From Theodoxus fluviatilis (taxonomy: Eukaryota; Mollusca; Gastropoda; Cycloneritida; Neritidae), in the NCBI GenBank assembly GCA_034096865.1, contig JAWQFJ010000521.1:85001-137500 (forward strand): DNA of 52,500 nt, written 5' to 3'. The notes under the pieces are model-generated. The model saw only the letters and a list, made by a program, of their open reading frames with translations, was not told the DNA's origin and searched no databases. The translations under genes were made by a program, and so were the position numbers. Below, one piece after another: positions 1-13,879 of the stretch (positions are counted from its first letter, which is position 1; every line of letters begins with the position of its first letter).

Positions 1-3000
1 TGAGAGATTCGCCAGCGCCTGTGTCCGAGACGGTATATTATTTTATAACATGGAGGTTTCATGATGTTCTCATGCGCTTACCGTCTAATGTCAGGAACTC
101 TATGCAATAAACTACACTTATGTATCGCTATTCAATTTACACACTACAGCAAAACCTCATGATTCGCTGTAGTAGATACACATGAAATCCATCAAGACAG
201 GTAAAGCCATTGAGAATTATCAATGGCACACAAACCCGCTGGGAGTCACATCTGGCATACAGATTTACCCAACATCAGTTTTGGCATACAAACCCACCGG
301 GATCTAACCCTGTGAAGTTCAGTGAGAAATCACGTCTAGCACGTTTCACGATACGCGTTGAAAATCAAAATCTACCGTAGAAACCCATCAGGAATCAAAT
401 ATACTGCCACTAGCTTGATCCTCACTTCCCAGGGGAAATCCATAATCAATGCCAAGACCGATCTGTCCATCTTACTGTTCCGCTTACCACCTCCCTCCAG
501 TTTTCTTGCAAATCCAATGTAACTCAGCTCCGGAAGACACTGGGAATTCAAAACAAAACGGAACAGTTTGTAGGTACACGACATTAGCCCATTTTTAAAA
601 TGCGAGTACAAAAAAGATCAAAACTGATCATTCATTCAAGCAAATGCATCCTTTAGACAACAAACTGCTTTATGGGAGCGATCTCTGTTCTCATGTGTTT
701 TATAACTTTAAATGTGTAGCAAGCTAACGCGGGACATTTCCTTTGTGTGTAAGTCATTACGTGGGGAAATTGTCCACTGAAAGCCATTGGAAATTCTTGC
801 TACCAGAAATCCCCCAGCTGAAGTTCAAGCCAGCAGAGGGTGATGTTCAACCTACGGTGAAGTCCTTCTAGATAACTTATTTCCTCAACTCGCGTCTTTG
901 AAACCGCATAAGGTTTGAAAACCACTGGGGATTCCTGGACCTGATAGACTCATATCTGCAAGAACGAAGCTAGTGCTCCGAGTTGAAGGTGGACCGTTAC
1001 CATTACCTTTCTCTGATCCTTGTATCCTGCCTCCACTTTGAGCTTGAATTACAACAACGTCTGCGAGGCTCGGAGTCTCTCAGACTTGGCATCTTGACAG
1101 CACGTCTGTTAAAAGTCCCTCCAGCTCTCTCAAGTGATGCAGACTTGCGTGATGGAGAGCTGAACTCTCCAAGAAGCGTTTACCACACCCGCAGACGCGT
1201 CACGCTAACAGTTGCTGATGCTGCTGTCTATCCCTCGAGAGAAGTCTTCGAACAGTGACTTCGATTGCGCCCTAACTTCTAGCGCTGCAATGAATACTGT
1301 ACTGTAGGCACCTGATGGACCCTTCCATTTATCTGGTTTCAAACAACGGTTAAAGGGTTTTGGCTGGTTGGAAGTTAGTAGTTATCTGAGGCAGAAGGTT
1401 TGTGTTATCTGAGGCAGTAGGTTTATGTTAACATTTCTTTTCTATTCTCAAAGACACGAACGGTAATGTCAAAGATACATGCATTGGTAATGACATGTTT
1501 GTTCCTGTGGGTCTCATATATTACCCAGATATTGGGGAAAACAATATTTTTAAAATGCATGCGAGATTTGAAAAGGAAGAATCAAACGTAGAAAAAGATA
1601 AATGTTTACGAGTAATTTTGTGCATAGTGTCGACACATTCTGACAGGAATTATATTCCAAACAAAATGTAAGTCGGTCGTTCATAAGCGTGAAAATCTAT
1701 GCCAGTACACTGTTTAATATACCAACACACACAAAAAAGCAAAACTGACACAGTGCAACAACATCGGCCAGGAAGCCTCCAGTCTGCAGTATAGTTCTGC
1801 CGGTCAGAGAGGATGGTTCGAAAACAATATTATTGTGCCACTTTTGCGCCGAGTCATGTGTGAAGAAAGATTCTGCAGAGATCCAGACTAGTTAAAAAAA
1901 ACTAGAGCCATAGTGGATTGCCTTGAGACACAGAACAGAGACATAGAAGAAGTGGCTTATAAGCATGCAAATAAACACAAATAATCGCGTTACCTTTCTA
2001 CAGGGAAACAAACAAACCAATCAAGCGGTCTTGAGCGGGTGTAGCCGTCGTTTTATCTTCTTCAAGGTATGCTCTTATGGCACCGCGCTTCGGAATAAAC
2101 TTCTATGACACCAGTGTAGAATACTAAATCTACGATCTATCTTGATAGCGACTGGAGAGACTGATAAAAAGTCAAAATCTAAAAATATATTCATCAATCG
2201 AGGACCTCGAATATGTTTCATATTTGAAAAGTAACTGCTGTCTGAGCAACGAAGTATTGGAGGTGCTATTATCACCTTGAACTGGTGGAAGAGGCATAAG
2301 AGTCTTTTTACCAGAAGACCATTGCTCAAAGTCCCTCAGTACCCGACTAAAGCCACTATTTTAGGGTTGCGGAAATCGGACAGCACGTCAGATTGACCGG
2401 GACAGGAAAACTCCACGTGTGAAATCCATTTCCGGCTTTATCCTCAGTCGTAAGATCAGGGTGCTCGAAGGCCCGGCAAAACCAACTTCCTTGCGTTTCC
2501 AGGAAGACAAAACCGACAGCACGTTCCTCCAGAAACGCCGTGGAAAGTTCCCTCTCCAGTAGCCCGCGGCCAAATGAAACTGGAAGACTAATGAGGTACT
2601 TGGGATACCCAGACCGTTCCTGTAATTGAATGGGCCACAAAGCGCTTTTTGCTCTTCGCAGATCACAAGCAATTTTCTTGGAGGGCGCATGGTCGAAACT
2701 GCCCTCAAGGTCGTAACACTCTCCAGGGACAGTGTTGTAGCGGTTCCTCCCTCCTGAATAAAACGGTGATGAAGAAACGGAAGTCGAGTGAGAGAGAACG
2801 CCTCTCAAGAGGTGCCAACCAATGGCTGCCTTCCTCTCTTCTAGTCTGACGATGACGGTTGGAAAGGATCTTGGCTCGAGGCATAGACACACAAAGAGAG
2901 GATGACTGCAGCCGCCCTGGCAACAAAGACCACCCAAATGCAATTGATCATAAGATCTCCAAACATGACAGCGAAACGATGATTCGTTCTGCAACACACG

Positions 3001-4750
3001 CAAAAAGTACCTTCGAGACGATGAATGTTTTCAGTGTGTTATCGGCGAGCTTTGGTTTCATATTTAAAAGCGTCGTCCTTTCTTCCCAACTACTCTGAAA
3101 TGAATGAGCCTGAAGCTAATTAAATCGTAAATGCGCAGCAAGTCACGGAAAATCAGCTCCTGGTGCATAAATGGGGCGCGGGAATGCTTCCCGTCAATCT
3201 GCCAGCCACGCTGCTACTTTTCCCGCCAAAACAAAAGGTTTCACCACTTCTGTCAGCGTGAACACCGGGGATGGAGCCAGACTTCAAGCACGGAGGTCTC
3301 AAAACCGCGGTCGCATGAGCCGCACCGGGTCCTCTATTGAAAGGAGCAGGTGCCCCGATCTTGACTGGGATCACCGCAACTCTCACCACGCCACACAGAC
3401 CCGGCTCGGCTTTCCCGAACCCGCTCCACTGACCCGGCTCGTAAAGCACGGATTGCACAAGCAGTGCAACTGACACGGGCTGCACGCTCCTTACCTGTAA
3501 CAAACCAGGCCGGTGCATCCGTCTCTCGACAGCTGCACGCCTTGCTTTGAGCGATGGCAAGGAAGTTTAAGCAGGGCGTCGACCTCCACTAATTTTCCCC
3601 CTATTTTTGGGGTCTAGGGTAGACGGCTTACGGGCAACGACCGAGTTCAGAATTCCGTGCCTTCCTTGTCGGTTCGAGTGTGCGTGCAGGAGATAACAGT
3701 CGTGTTGAAAAGTCTCGAGTATTATCTTCGGGCGAGCAGGAGACGGTACACAATAGTGAAAGGCACAGATGCAGAGCCAAATGGGGGAAGCCAGGTTATT
3801 TTCTTTTCTGGTGAAAGAAACGTTGCAGATGTAGCAATAAACAGGCCTTTTGGCTTGGAGCTGCGTGCAGTTCTCCCACCAAAGTTTAACTTTATCCCAA
3901 TGACTACTAAAGTAGTCCTTGCTTTATCCAAAAGCAACTTTTACACAGCTGCGTTTGAAAATCAGTTCCTGTCTGTGCTGATTTAGTGAAGATTTTCTAT
4001 TTAGTGGAGAGAGAAAAAAGTTTTCTTCAATTCTATATGCATTCCAAATTTAAATATCGTTCAATTTTATCTCTGTTTTAAAAACGTCCTCTCTCTGTCT
4101 CTCTCAGTACCAATGTACGCGACAAACAGGTCATGTAACAACTCTTAAAGAAGCATTTGAATCCGAAATGCACGCGATGAAACAACACGGTCGTCATCCC
4201 AGTCGACCCACATTTCATCCTGAACCCTGGAGGGCACTGAGACCGTCTCAAGACTGGCTCGTTCGGTCCATGACGTCATGGGCAGTGTGTCCAGATGGCG
4301 TTACAGTAGGTCTCTTCAAAGAAACAGATCGATGAACTTCCTTGGCATGGGCCAGACCACGAGACTTCTCTGACACCGGTGTTGGGTGAAATCATGACCC
4401 CTAAATTACATTTTGATTTCATAGTCGAAATTTCACGTGTTACAATGCGTACTCGAATATCATAAACAAGGAATCTGGCTGCTTTATTTTTTCGTGTAAG
4501 GGTCTTTTTGTTATACAATAAAATTAGCAAAATGTATTATCCAGCGGTCAAAATTATCAGAGGAGGATTTCAGGTCTGCACAACACCGTCAGTCAACAGT
4601 AACCTTTTCCTCTTTTCCTTCCGCCCGTCTTTATCACGTGACAACCCCTGAACCTCATCTCCCCTCTTCCTGGAAGCGTTGCAATTCTGAGATCCGAATC
4701 TGATGGGGACAGCGCAGCTTCCGGTCAGGAGACATTGTCCGATTCCAATA
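1..4750. other. Gene-poor left flank, no recognised gene
   Basis: I recognise no gene, exon or mobile element with coding capacity here. Open frames between 2356 and 3560 overlap on both strands, have no family resemblance and look like chance frames in a moderately GC-rich patch. Two small local duplications are visible: a phrase around GGCACACAAACCC near 225-247 that recurs in altered form near 283-303, and a duplicated GTTATCTGAGGCAG phrase at about 1381-1430. Long introns or regulatory sequence of a gene lying outside the window cannot be excluded. Confidence 0.4.
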
Positions 4751-4763
4751 ACTTCTATATATA

Positions 4764-4839
4764 TATCTCTCTCTCTCTCTATCTCTCTCTTTCTCTCTCT
4801 CTCTATCTCTCTCTCTCTCTATCTCTCTCTCTGTCTCTC

Positions 4840-4870
<31 letters not shown>

Positions 4871-4890
4871 CCCTCTCTCTCTCTCTCTCT

Positions 4891-4938
<48 letters not shown>

Positions 4939-4945
4939 CCTCCCT

Positions 4946-5033
<88 letters not shown>
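4764..5033. repeat. (CT)n microsatellite with CCCT/CTAT variants
   Basis: About 270 bp of nearly pure pyrimidine on the + strand. CT dinucleotides are broken by TATCT, GTCT and a (CCCT)n patch near 4934-4953. The array produces long artificial Ser/Leu and Arg/Glu frames in all registers. These are low-complexity artefacts, not proteins. Confidence 0.97.
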
Positions 5034-5035
<2 letters not shown>

Positions 5036-5439
5036 GGGGATACAGGAAAGGTCAGAGGAGGCCCCACAGCTACGACGATGATTACAAATACAAACTGTGG
5101 CCGTTCTACAGAGCTCCTTGAACGTGACAGTGCAATCGACAGAGACGCAAATGCGGTTCCACGTGAGAAAATCGCTTCGACCACTTGCGTCTGACAAAAC
5201 GCACGTCAGCACTTTGCAGCCGGGTGCCAGTAACACAAGCGATGGGACGTCGCGAGACGTGGCTGTTAGTCATGACGTCACAGAGGAGGATGTGGCGATG
5301 GACTGTCGCGATAGGACAAGAGCATTGAGCTGCAGATGTGTTGTGGATTCAAACAACGCGATGCTAGTGATAGGCACGAAGGAACAACAAACTCATCGCT
5401 TCGCTACAGTTCACGAGCAAAGAAAAGGTAGATTGCTAC

Positions 5440-5760
5440 AGGGACACAAAAGTTAATTCGTACTGATAGTACGATCTTTCCTAGCATTCTACAGTCACAT
5501 AGGGACACAAATCCTGCATGTACAAGTTACTGTGAACAATCTCTATTTGTACTCTACAGACGCACAGTAACACAGATCTTGCACGTACTGATGGTTCTGT
5601 GCAACCTCTTCTTGCATGATACGTTCGCGCAAGGACACAAATCTAACACATGTAAACTGCTCCGTGCAATCTCTGCTTGCTATCTCAAATCGCACAGGGA
5701 CATACAGCTTATTGTGTGCTGAGTGTTCTGTGCTATCTCTACATGCATTCTGCAGTTGTA
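5440..5760. repeat. Degenerate ~65-bp minisatellite, five units
   Basis: Five units start at about 5440, 5501, 5566, 5631 and 5696. Each opens with a form of AGGGACACAAAT and carries a form of TTCTGTGCAATCTCT in the middle and a form of TGCATTCTACAG near the end. Spacing is 61 bp and then 65 bp four times, while the sequence has diverged strongly. This points to an old array. A 75-aa minus-strand frame across it is a by-product. Confidence 0.8.
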
Positions 5761-5775
5761 ATACCACCATGAACG

Positions 5776-6090
5776 TGGATTAGATTGGATTGGATTGGAT
5801 TGGAATGAGGTAGAGATAGAGATGGTGGTGAGATTAGATAGAGATTGAGGTGAGATTAGATAGAGATTAGATAGATATTGAAGAGAGATTAGATAGAGAT
5901 TAGACAGAGATTGAGGTGAGATTAGATAGAGATTGAGGTGAGATTAGATAGAGGTTAGATAGAGATTGAGGAAAGATTAGATAGAGATTTGATAGAGATT
6001 GAAGAGAGATTAGATAGAGATTGAGGGTGAGATTGAGGGTGAGATTGAGAGTAGATTAGATTAGATTAGATTAGATTATTAATCTATTAA
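5776..6090. repeat. Degenerate GATTAGATAGAGATT satellite
   Basis: A purine-rich array of variable-length units built from GATTAGATAGAGATTGAGGTGA. It opens with (GATTG)n near 5780 and closes with (GATTA)n near 6050. It runs directly into the GATA/GGTA tetranucleotide block and probably represents its eroded edge. Confidence 0.85.
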
Positions 6091-6094
6091 TCTA

Positions 6095-7010
<916 letters not shown>

Positions 7011-7175
7011 TCAACAGCTTAAATCTTTTTTATTTTTTTGCCATCGCATCATCTCTGCAGCTACAAGGAGAAACCAGCGCTTCAAGGCCTAAATTCAATA
7101 CGCATGGCTGTCCTGTGCTTATTAGTGAGAGCATTAAAGCTCTCGTCTCATTAAAGGGTCGTTGGTTCATGAAAA

Positions 7176-7345
7176 GGTATGGATGGATGGAGTTTTACGA
7201 CCTATCAACATTGTAGGCTATTTAAGGCCAATGATTACGAAAAATCTTAAGCGGTAGATAGAATAAGAGCGTTAGGTCACGCTTTTCCTATTTATTCGCC
7301 TCTCAAAGATCGAGTGGAGAGACATGGAGGGTTAATTCTTACCCC
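7176..7345 (+). repeat. Diverged dispersed repeat, copy 1 of 2
   Basis: The segment opens with GGATGGATGGA, continues through GGCTATTTAAGG and ATTACGAAAAA, and then has a TTATTCGCCTCT phrase. A segment at 40005-40185 shows the same phrases in the same order and spacing with many substitutions. I infer an old interspersed element of unknown class. No coding capacity or terminal repeats were seen. Confidence 0.6.
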
Positions 7346-7727
7346 CGACTCACACTGAAATAATGAAGGGCTAGATCAGTACATACATACATTTTAGAGC
7401 ACTGCTCGAGTCACTAAGAGAATAGAAAAGTTTTCAGTTTCCTCTTGAATGCATAGAGAGATTTTGACTGTCCGATGTCAAGCAGAAGGCCATTTCACAG
7501 TATTGGTGCTGAGCACTGAAACGACATGTCTCCCGCGGTCCTGCACCTGCTCGGAGAGCAGGCAAGCAGCGTTTTTCACACGAAAATGCCTGACTAGCAA
7601 TTTCATTAGCAGCTCTGAATCACAACTATGGACACGACAGCAAGACATGTAGGCTGAAAGATTCCACCAGCATCTCCCTGGGTAGTACTGAGGATATTAT
7701 TTGTTTCTTAATAATTTGTCCTCAATT

Positions 7728-7811
7728 AACACACACACGCACACGCACAGACACACACACGCACACGCACATAGACACACACACGCACACACACATAGAA
7801 ACACACACGCT

Positions 7812-7885
<74 letters not shown>

Positions 7886-7953
7886 AACACACAAACACAC
7901 ACACACACAGACTCACACACACACATACACACACACACAGATACACACACACA

Positions 7954-8001
<48 letters not shown>
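7728..8001. repeat. (CA)n microsatellite, imperfect
   Basis: About 270 bp of CA dinucleotides, with interruptions such as CGCA, GACA, TACA and AAACA and a pure core at about 7817-7880. Frames of Cys-Val or His-Thr repeats across it are artefacts. Confidence 0.97.
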
Positions 8002-8004
<3 letters not shown>

Positions 8005-8689
8005 ACACTTTATTGCCTTCAGGCCCACCGCCCTTTCCAATGTAACAAACGAGGTTACCATATATACGTGGAGTCAGGTGACATAATCAACTCCATTATT
8101 TCTCGACGTTTCATGACATGGTAGATGTACATTGCCATATCTCTTACTATGGTCTTATTTGATGTGTACTTCAATTGTACAAAGCATGCTTCCGTTCCTA
8201 AGTATCCACTGAGATACTGCTTTCTTGGGTCGTCATAGAATGTGCAGGACTCCAGCAAATTATCTTCAATTTCCTTTCATGACAAGAAGGATAATGTGAG
8301 TCCATGCCTTGGGAAAGAAAAAGATGCCTAGTATTTAGATTGCTGACACAAACCTGAACATCGTATAAGCATTACACCTTTTTTATCGTCCTGGAATGAC
8401 GTTACCATAGTAACGAAAAGTGTTCCATTTTCCTCCCCTGTCATGTCATAAATCGGGAAGTCTCTAACTGAAATCTCAACTGAAGTTTGCACGCAAACGG
8501 TCCAGATTCGATACTACATAAGATCGTGATGACCTGAAACGAAGTGGGCTAGTGGGAATAACTGACGCAATGACTCATGCCCTCCAGCAGTGTTCCGACG
8601 TAAAACAGTTTTTCCTAAACAGTGATGAATTTTCCCATGAACTCATCGTGGCAACTGCACCCAAATGGATGTCAAACTCCTGGCATTTT

Positions 8690-8885
8690 TATTTGCACAA
8701 CCAATGTGTTGTCAGAAGCGAAGCGAACGTCCATCGGTTGCCACGGCACGGAGGCTGCGTTGATTGGCTGGCCAAATCAGGGGTCGTCACTCGATTGGTT
8801 GCCACCTGGAGGTTCAGGGTCGCTCGCCCCAGTTTCTACGTAGTTTGTTTATCGCAGTGCATGGTGGGAAGAGCCAGTGGGAAGC
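8690..8885 (+). promoter_or_regulatory. Promoter-like patch with CCAAT boxes
   Basis: A CpG-containing stretch between AT-rich neighbours. It has two inverted CCAAT boxes (GATTGGCTGG near 8761, CGATTGGTTGCC near 8793), a half X-box-like CGGTTGCCACGG near 8737, and a GCATGGTGGGAA phrase near 8859. An ATG in good context (AAGCATGGCGG) follows at 8886. The arrangement resembles an animal TATA-less promoter. This is motif reading only; no transcript evidence is available. Confidence 0.35.
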
Positions 8886-8955
8886 ATGGCGGACCCCAAG
8901 TCTGGAGAGCCACTTAATTGCAACCGTCTGTTTCTTTGGCACAGAGCCAGTGGCT
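8886..8955 (+). CDS. Possible first coding exon, unknown gene
   Basis: From the ATG at 8886 an open frame begins MADPKSGEPLNCNRLF and reaches a GTAGGT splice-donor-like sequence near 8956, just before a CT/GT array. The start context has A at -3 and G at +4, and the preceding sequence is promoter-like. I do not recognise the peptide and found no partner exon downstream. It could be a chance frame or the start of a gene whose other exons are short or outside the window. It does not resemble the N-terminus of an SRD5A enzyme, although it lies upstream of the SRD5A-like last exon on the same strand. Confidence 0.2.
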
Positions 8956-8960
8956 GTAGG

Positions 8961-9128
<168 letters not shown>

Positions 9129-9369
9129 AAACAACATTTACGGTATCGATTTAAACAGCGGTTCATGGGCTCAAAGCTGCGACTCAAAATGATTCACAAT
9201 TTTCCCCCCGGTCATTAAACCTTTTACTTGGACACACAGACATTATTTTTTCATGCCAACTGCATTATGTTACATGTTCATGACAATATGTATTTCGTTA
9301 GTTCATGTTATCACTTCAGTACATCGGATGGACGTAACAAGAGCGAGCTTGCCAAACTCATCAGCTGTC

Positions 9370-9724
9370 TGACTGTGTATGTCTGTCAGTGTGTCTGTCT
9401 GCGTATGTTTGTGTCAGTGTCTCCCTGTGTGCTGTCTGCCTCTGCATTTGTCTGCGTCTGCCTCTGTATCTGTGTATGAATATGCATGTGTGTGTGTGCG
9501 CGCGTGCGTATGTGTGATTGCATGTCTTTGAGAGAATGAGTGAGAAAGAGAGAGAATGTCTGTGTCCGTTTGTGTTTTGTCTGTGTCCGTCTGTATGTCT
9601 GTGTTCTTTTATACCTCTCTCTCTTTGTCTCTGTTTCTCTCTCTCTCTGTGTCTGTGTCTCTGTGTCTCTGTGTCTGTGTCTCTGTGTCTCTGTGTCGGT
9701 GTCTGTGTCTCTCTGTCTGTGTCC

Positions 9725-9760
<36 letters not shown>
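9370..9760. repeat. Degenerate TGTCTGTG / (CT)n array
   Basis: A pyrimidine/GT-rich tract of TGTCTGTGTC-type units grading into pure (CT)n at about 9730-9759. It yields several overlapping artificial frames of Cys, Val, Ser and Leu. No gene is present. Confidence 0.9.
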
Positions 9761-9763
<3 letters not shown>

Positions 9764-10335
9764 CAAACCCGCAGTGAACTTTCATCTTTATGAGAGAAAC
9801 GGCTGACTGCCTACGTGGGTGTTGTTGTTTTTTCTTCACTCTCCTCTTTTGATGTCGAGCCCCCTAAAAGGTAATTTGGCGAGGAACGAGGAAAAACTGC
9901 AGATTCTCACACTCAGGTTCTACGCTTGGAAGATGCGCCGGCAGCCTTCCGTTTCCGAGTGACAGAACATAAAGCTCCCCCACAAAAACTTCAGAGGCGA
10001 GGCGAGTTTGAACTTTACTCGGGGCGTCTGCGTTCTAGACAGAAAATCAATGCGTGACTTCTTCCCCCTGGCTCTCTTCTATCCGGAAACGTAAAGCTGA
10101 GACAACCAGTCTTGTGGTAGAGGAAGTGAGTTTTTATATATAGCGAATTTTCAACCCGGTTGTTGGTCCCAAACCGCTTTGCACTTCACCCTCCAGGATC
10201 ATAGAGCCACAAGATCGAGTCTTTACCTGCGCCTTTTCAGGGCCATTTTGGCTCAAGAAAGAATAAAATCGTCGGCTACTGTGCACACCTTTTTCTTTTC
10301 TTACTTGATGAAGAACACTGAAACACACTCAGTTG
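9761..10335. other. Unique intergenic sequence
   Basis: Mixed-composition sequence without a recognisable exon, RNA gene or repeat boundary. Short frames on both strands near 10134-10397 overlap each other and match no family I know. Confidence 0.4.
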
Positions 10336-10400
10336 CTAGCGCAACGTCGGATCCACTGGGAACATCCCTGCCCGATGCAGGTTCACAGCCGCTTTAAGGG
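10336..10400 (-). repeat. Tail fragment of the tRNA-derived SINE family
   Basis: The phrase GGGAACATCCCTGCCCGATG followed by CAGGTTCACAGCCG matches, with substitutions, the block near 43524-43555 that flanks another SINE copy. It is therefore probably a detached body or tail piece of the same family. Confidence 0.4.
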
Positions 10401-10602
10401 AACATCCCAAGACAGTTTTCCATCACTGTAAAGGTAAAGGTACTCTTTTTATATTGCGACTTTCCACCTATTGATGGATGCTCAAACTGCACACATTTAC
10501 CCCCTGGTCATCGGGCTACCTCTTTTTATGACTACAACACCATTCAACTCTCTGGGGAGCATGCAACTAGACTGCGGATAAACGCACCAAAGTTAGCTTT
10601 CA

Positions 10603-10780
10603 CAAGTTTTCAACTCGGCCCTCACAGGTACCCGCTTTACTCCTGGGTGGGGAGAAGCAATGTGGGTAAAGCACCTCGCTCAAGGATGCAACTCCAGAAT
10701 CCGGGCAGCTTCGAACACCACACCCACCAGCAGCAAGCGACTGCAGGTCCAGCGCGCTAACCACTCGACCACTGCCCTGT
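10603..10780 (-). repeat. tRNA-derived SINE, best preserved copy
   Basis: Read on the minus strand from about 10780, it begins with a Pol III A-box-like phrase (TGGTCGAGTGGTTAGCGCGC) and has a B-box-like GTGTTCGAAGCTG about 40 bp on, as in tRNA genes. The non-tRNA body continues with GAGTTGCATCCTTGAGC and CTCCCCACCCAGGAGTAAAG. Related copies occur at 10781-10960, 43530-43720 and 51418-51665. The tRNA half is too diverged to be a functional tRNA. Confidence 0.75.
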
Positions 10781-10960
10781 AAGGAGCCTGGTATTGCTCC
10801 TGGATGGGGTAGAGACAATCAATGAAAATTACAGTGGTCAAGAATGCGAGTCCAAGTTTTGTGGAGCTTCGACTACTGCACCCACTGACCCCCAGCGACT
10901 GAAGACGAGCTGACTGATGTGGAGGGAACAATGCGTTTCCTGTAGGATTATCATTTTCAT
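10781..10960 (-). repeat. Diverged SINE copy, tandem to previous
   Basis: On the minus strand the phrases CAGTCGCTGGGGG, GTCGAAGCTCC and CCCATCCAGGAGCAATACC align in order with the neighbouring copy. The A-box part is decayed. The two copies lie head to tail, which suggests insertion of one SINE next to another or a local duplication. Confidence 0.6.
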
Positions 10961-10969
10961 AGAAAAACA

Positions 10970-13830
10970 CCTCAATCCCAGTACGTTTGTCTGCTGTTGA
11001 CCTGACGTAAAGCTTACATTACTAGAAAAACAACAACAACAACAACAATAATACTATGTCGCCAAAGCGGTCCAATTTCGGGGACATAAAGTGAAAATGA
11101 AAAGACAGCTTATCTATGTCAACTTCTGACAGGGTCAAGAAATGGTTTACGTTATCTCTGTACTCTCCCAGTTATTCCTCTTTGCTGTAAGTTATGCAAA
11201 CGTTTTACTGAAAAGCAAGAAGATGTCTTTAGTCAATGCACTGGGGCGCGTCGCATAGATGCGAGGAAAGGCAGGATCTTACGAGGAATAGGCCGGCGAC
11301 AACATGTGTCAACATGATGAAAGCAAATGTCAAGGTAATCAAATGTTGACACCGGCCTACGTCTCGCAAAACTTAGCGTCTGTGCAACGCAGCCCTGATA
11401 TTCAACTTAAGGCGGAGGTTCTTGGACCTGGTAATAAAAAGTGACGTCTGCTTCTATCAGACGTCATCACAGTCTGCTGGGAGCCTTGCAGTGCATTCCA
11501 CATCGACATTTAATTGTACTATGTATCATCACACAGCTGAACGTGTAGTTCCATATCATCGACCATTTATGTAAACATTAGGGGTTACCGTATCTCCTCA
11601 ATATGTATCCAAAAAGGTCTCCGAATAACACGCATTTCAGCTTTGTTTACAACAGAAAAACCATTCGAGTAGAGGAGAATCCAATGAAACACACGTTAGA
11701 AGACAGTGTTCTTTCCCTTGGTGTTCAGTAGTAAACGCAAGTACACATTTACCATACAATATTAGAACAGTTTTGCTCGGACAATCTTTTCATTCAAACA
11801 CTCACACACAAGCACAATCGATAGTTATCCACATGTAAACATTAAAAGGAAAAATGGGGGGTGGGGGTGGGGAATGGGGGGATAGGGGGTGGAATAAACA
11901 ACTGGGGATCAAACATTCATTTTCCCTCGTCAAGTCAATATGCGCTTCACCTGCAGTCAGAGTCAGAAGATCTGGGGAATATTTCTACCAAGCATCAGAA
12001 CAGCCGAGCTGACGACCATGTGTCTCGGGTAAGCCACCCAGCCGAGGTTTTGAAAGTTTTCGAGGCTTTGCACCAGCGAGTTAAGCAACACCTTAACGAG
12101 CAAGTTCTCTCTGCTACAACTGATCATCAAACAAAACTGCTGAACCCCAGCAAGGCATTCAGAGCATAATGTGTTTTAGCGTTGATGCTCTCGTCCGACG
12201 GACAGACGTGGAAAACCTGGTGCCAAGCCTCGCCCCCCTCGAACCATTGATAGATACATGTGTCTATAGTCATCTCTTGTCATTCCTATCTTTACGAGAT
12301 TGATACTATGTATTTACAACCTCGAAACCCTTCCATTGACAAAGACTCTCTTTTTTCGCTGCCTGGCAAAAACGCAACAAAAACAACAATCTTTGCGTGC
12401 TTTGCTCTTCTGCCTGCAGGGCAAATACCAACAAATAAAAAAGAAACACAATTGCGGCTCCCTTGTGGGTGCGGCAAAAGCTTCCCATGGGAGGAAGAGA
12501 TAGGGAGCGAAGAGATCTGGGAATGGAGAGGATTTGTAAAGATTTTGTTTGTGTGTTGAGCTGGGGCACAAAAACAAAACCCGCGGCGGCCAGTTCTGTC
12601 GTACCTTTCTGTGGTTTCTTTGCTTGGTTTCAGGGCAACCACCAAACAAAAAGCTTCCATTGACGGTGAGATAGATGGGAGAGGGAGTGTTGCATCGATG
12701 CAACGATTGAAACCGGTCCGTTGTAGTACCTTTTATGACGTGGCCATCCGATAGTGAAAAGGTGGGACAACGAACCCTTTTTTGTGGGATAAGCCGCAAT
12801 GGAGACTGATATGCTTGCATGCCGTTCTCAGATATATGAAATACCAAAGTCGACAAAAGTCGTCTATCTGACTGTTGACGCAACGTGGGACGACTGGTCT
12901 ATCTCCAAACTGATCCTGAAAATAAATAGGCCTCGTTGTCTGAGAATGCTGAAAATCTGCGTCGTAATTTACACACTGAAATCTGAAATTAACAAGATTT
13001 GCGATGAAAGACCGCCCAAAAGGCAGCTAGGAAACTCATCATCAATTGGTTTTTTTTGTTCTGAAGGAACTCCTATTTTAAGATACATTTATGTTACAAT
13101 AAACTCTAAATTTCAAAGGTAGTGACTTGAGCAGAATATTGAGACGAAAGAGTCATGGGATTATAGCCTAGGAAGAAGACATTGCCTTTTGATGTATCAA
13201 ATTTTCAAGAGGCATTGTTGCTTGGTCTCAACATTTGCCACACCTCGCCTCATCGTCACAAAGCATGTGTCTATAAGCTTACTACCTCTTTCACTTATCC
13301 TTGTTGTTGAAGGAACAATATCTATATAGGACGTAAAGACTGTCGATATAACCAATAAAACAAACAAATCTCGATGAGCACTAATTGTATGAAAATATGA
13401 GCCATGAGTTTTCTATACGGGGTGCACCAACCACGGTGATAAAGCAGAAAGTGGGAGCAGAAAACGATCTCTCTTTCCGCCACTGGCAGAAGAGCTCTGA
13501 CGCTTTGGGTCTATCTCAAGTAACCAACAAATGCCCAGTCTCTCTACTTGCTTTCGCTGCTCTATTGACTCTGGAGGTACTGAATAAACAAATCACCCTC
13601 CGTGACCTGGAAGAAAATCTCGGCCACCAGAGGCCACAACTCCTTTGTGTACGTCGACCAAACCACCGGCCCACAGCACAACTGCTGTATTGGAACGTTG
13701 CAGACACGTTGTGATTAGTGTCTAAATTCTTGAGATACCTCGGCTAATAGCCTTCTGTAGGGTGAAAACCCAACTATGCAAGGAATAATTATCTCCGGAA
13801 GGACTTTCAACAGCGGATGAGAACACACCG
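10970..13830. other. Intergenic or intronic, nothing recognised
   Basis: No family-like coding frame was found. Between 12260 and 12883 there are long frames on both strands, but they overlap one another and lack any recognisable domain. A short (AAC)n run lies at about 11027-11046 and a G-rich GGGGGTGGGG tract at about 11855-11890. The segment lies upstream of the SRD5A-like last exon and could be its intron. Confidence 0.35.
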
Positions 13831-13879
13831 CACACAGCCTGATCTCCCAATAAGCATACTGCAGACGTTTATTATTAAG

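Noticed and set aside
12260..12883. Several long overlapping frames on both strands
   Set aside because: They overlap each other, share no domain with any family I know and lack splice or promoter support.
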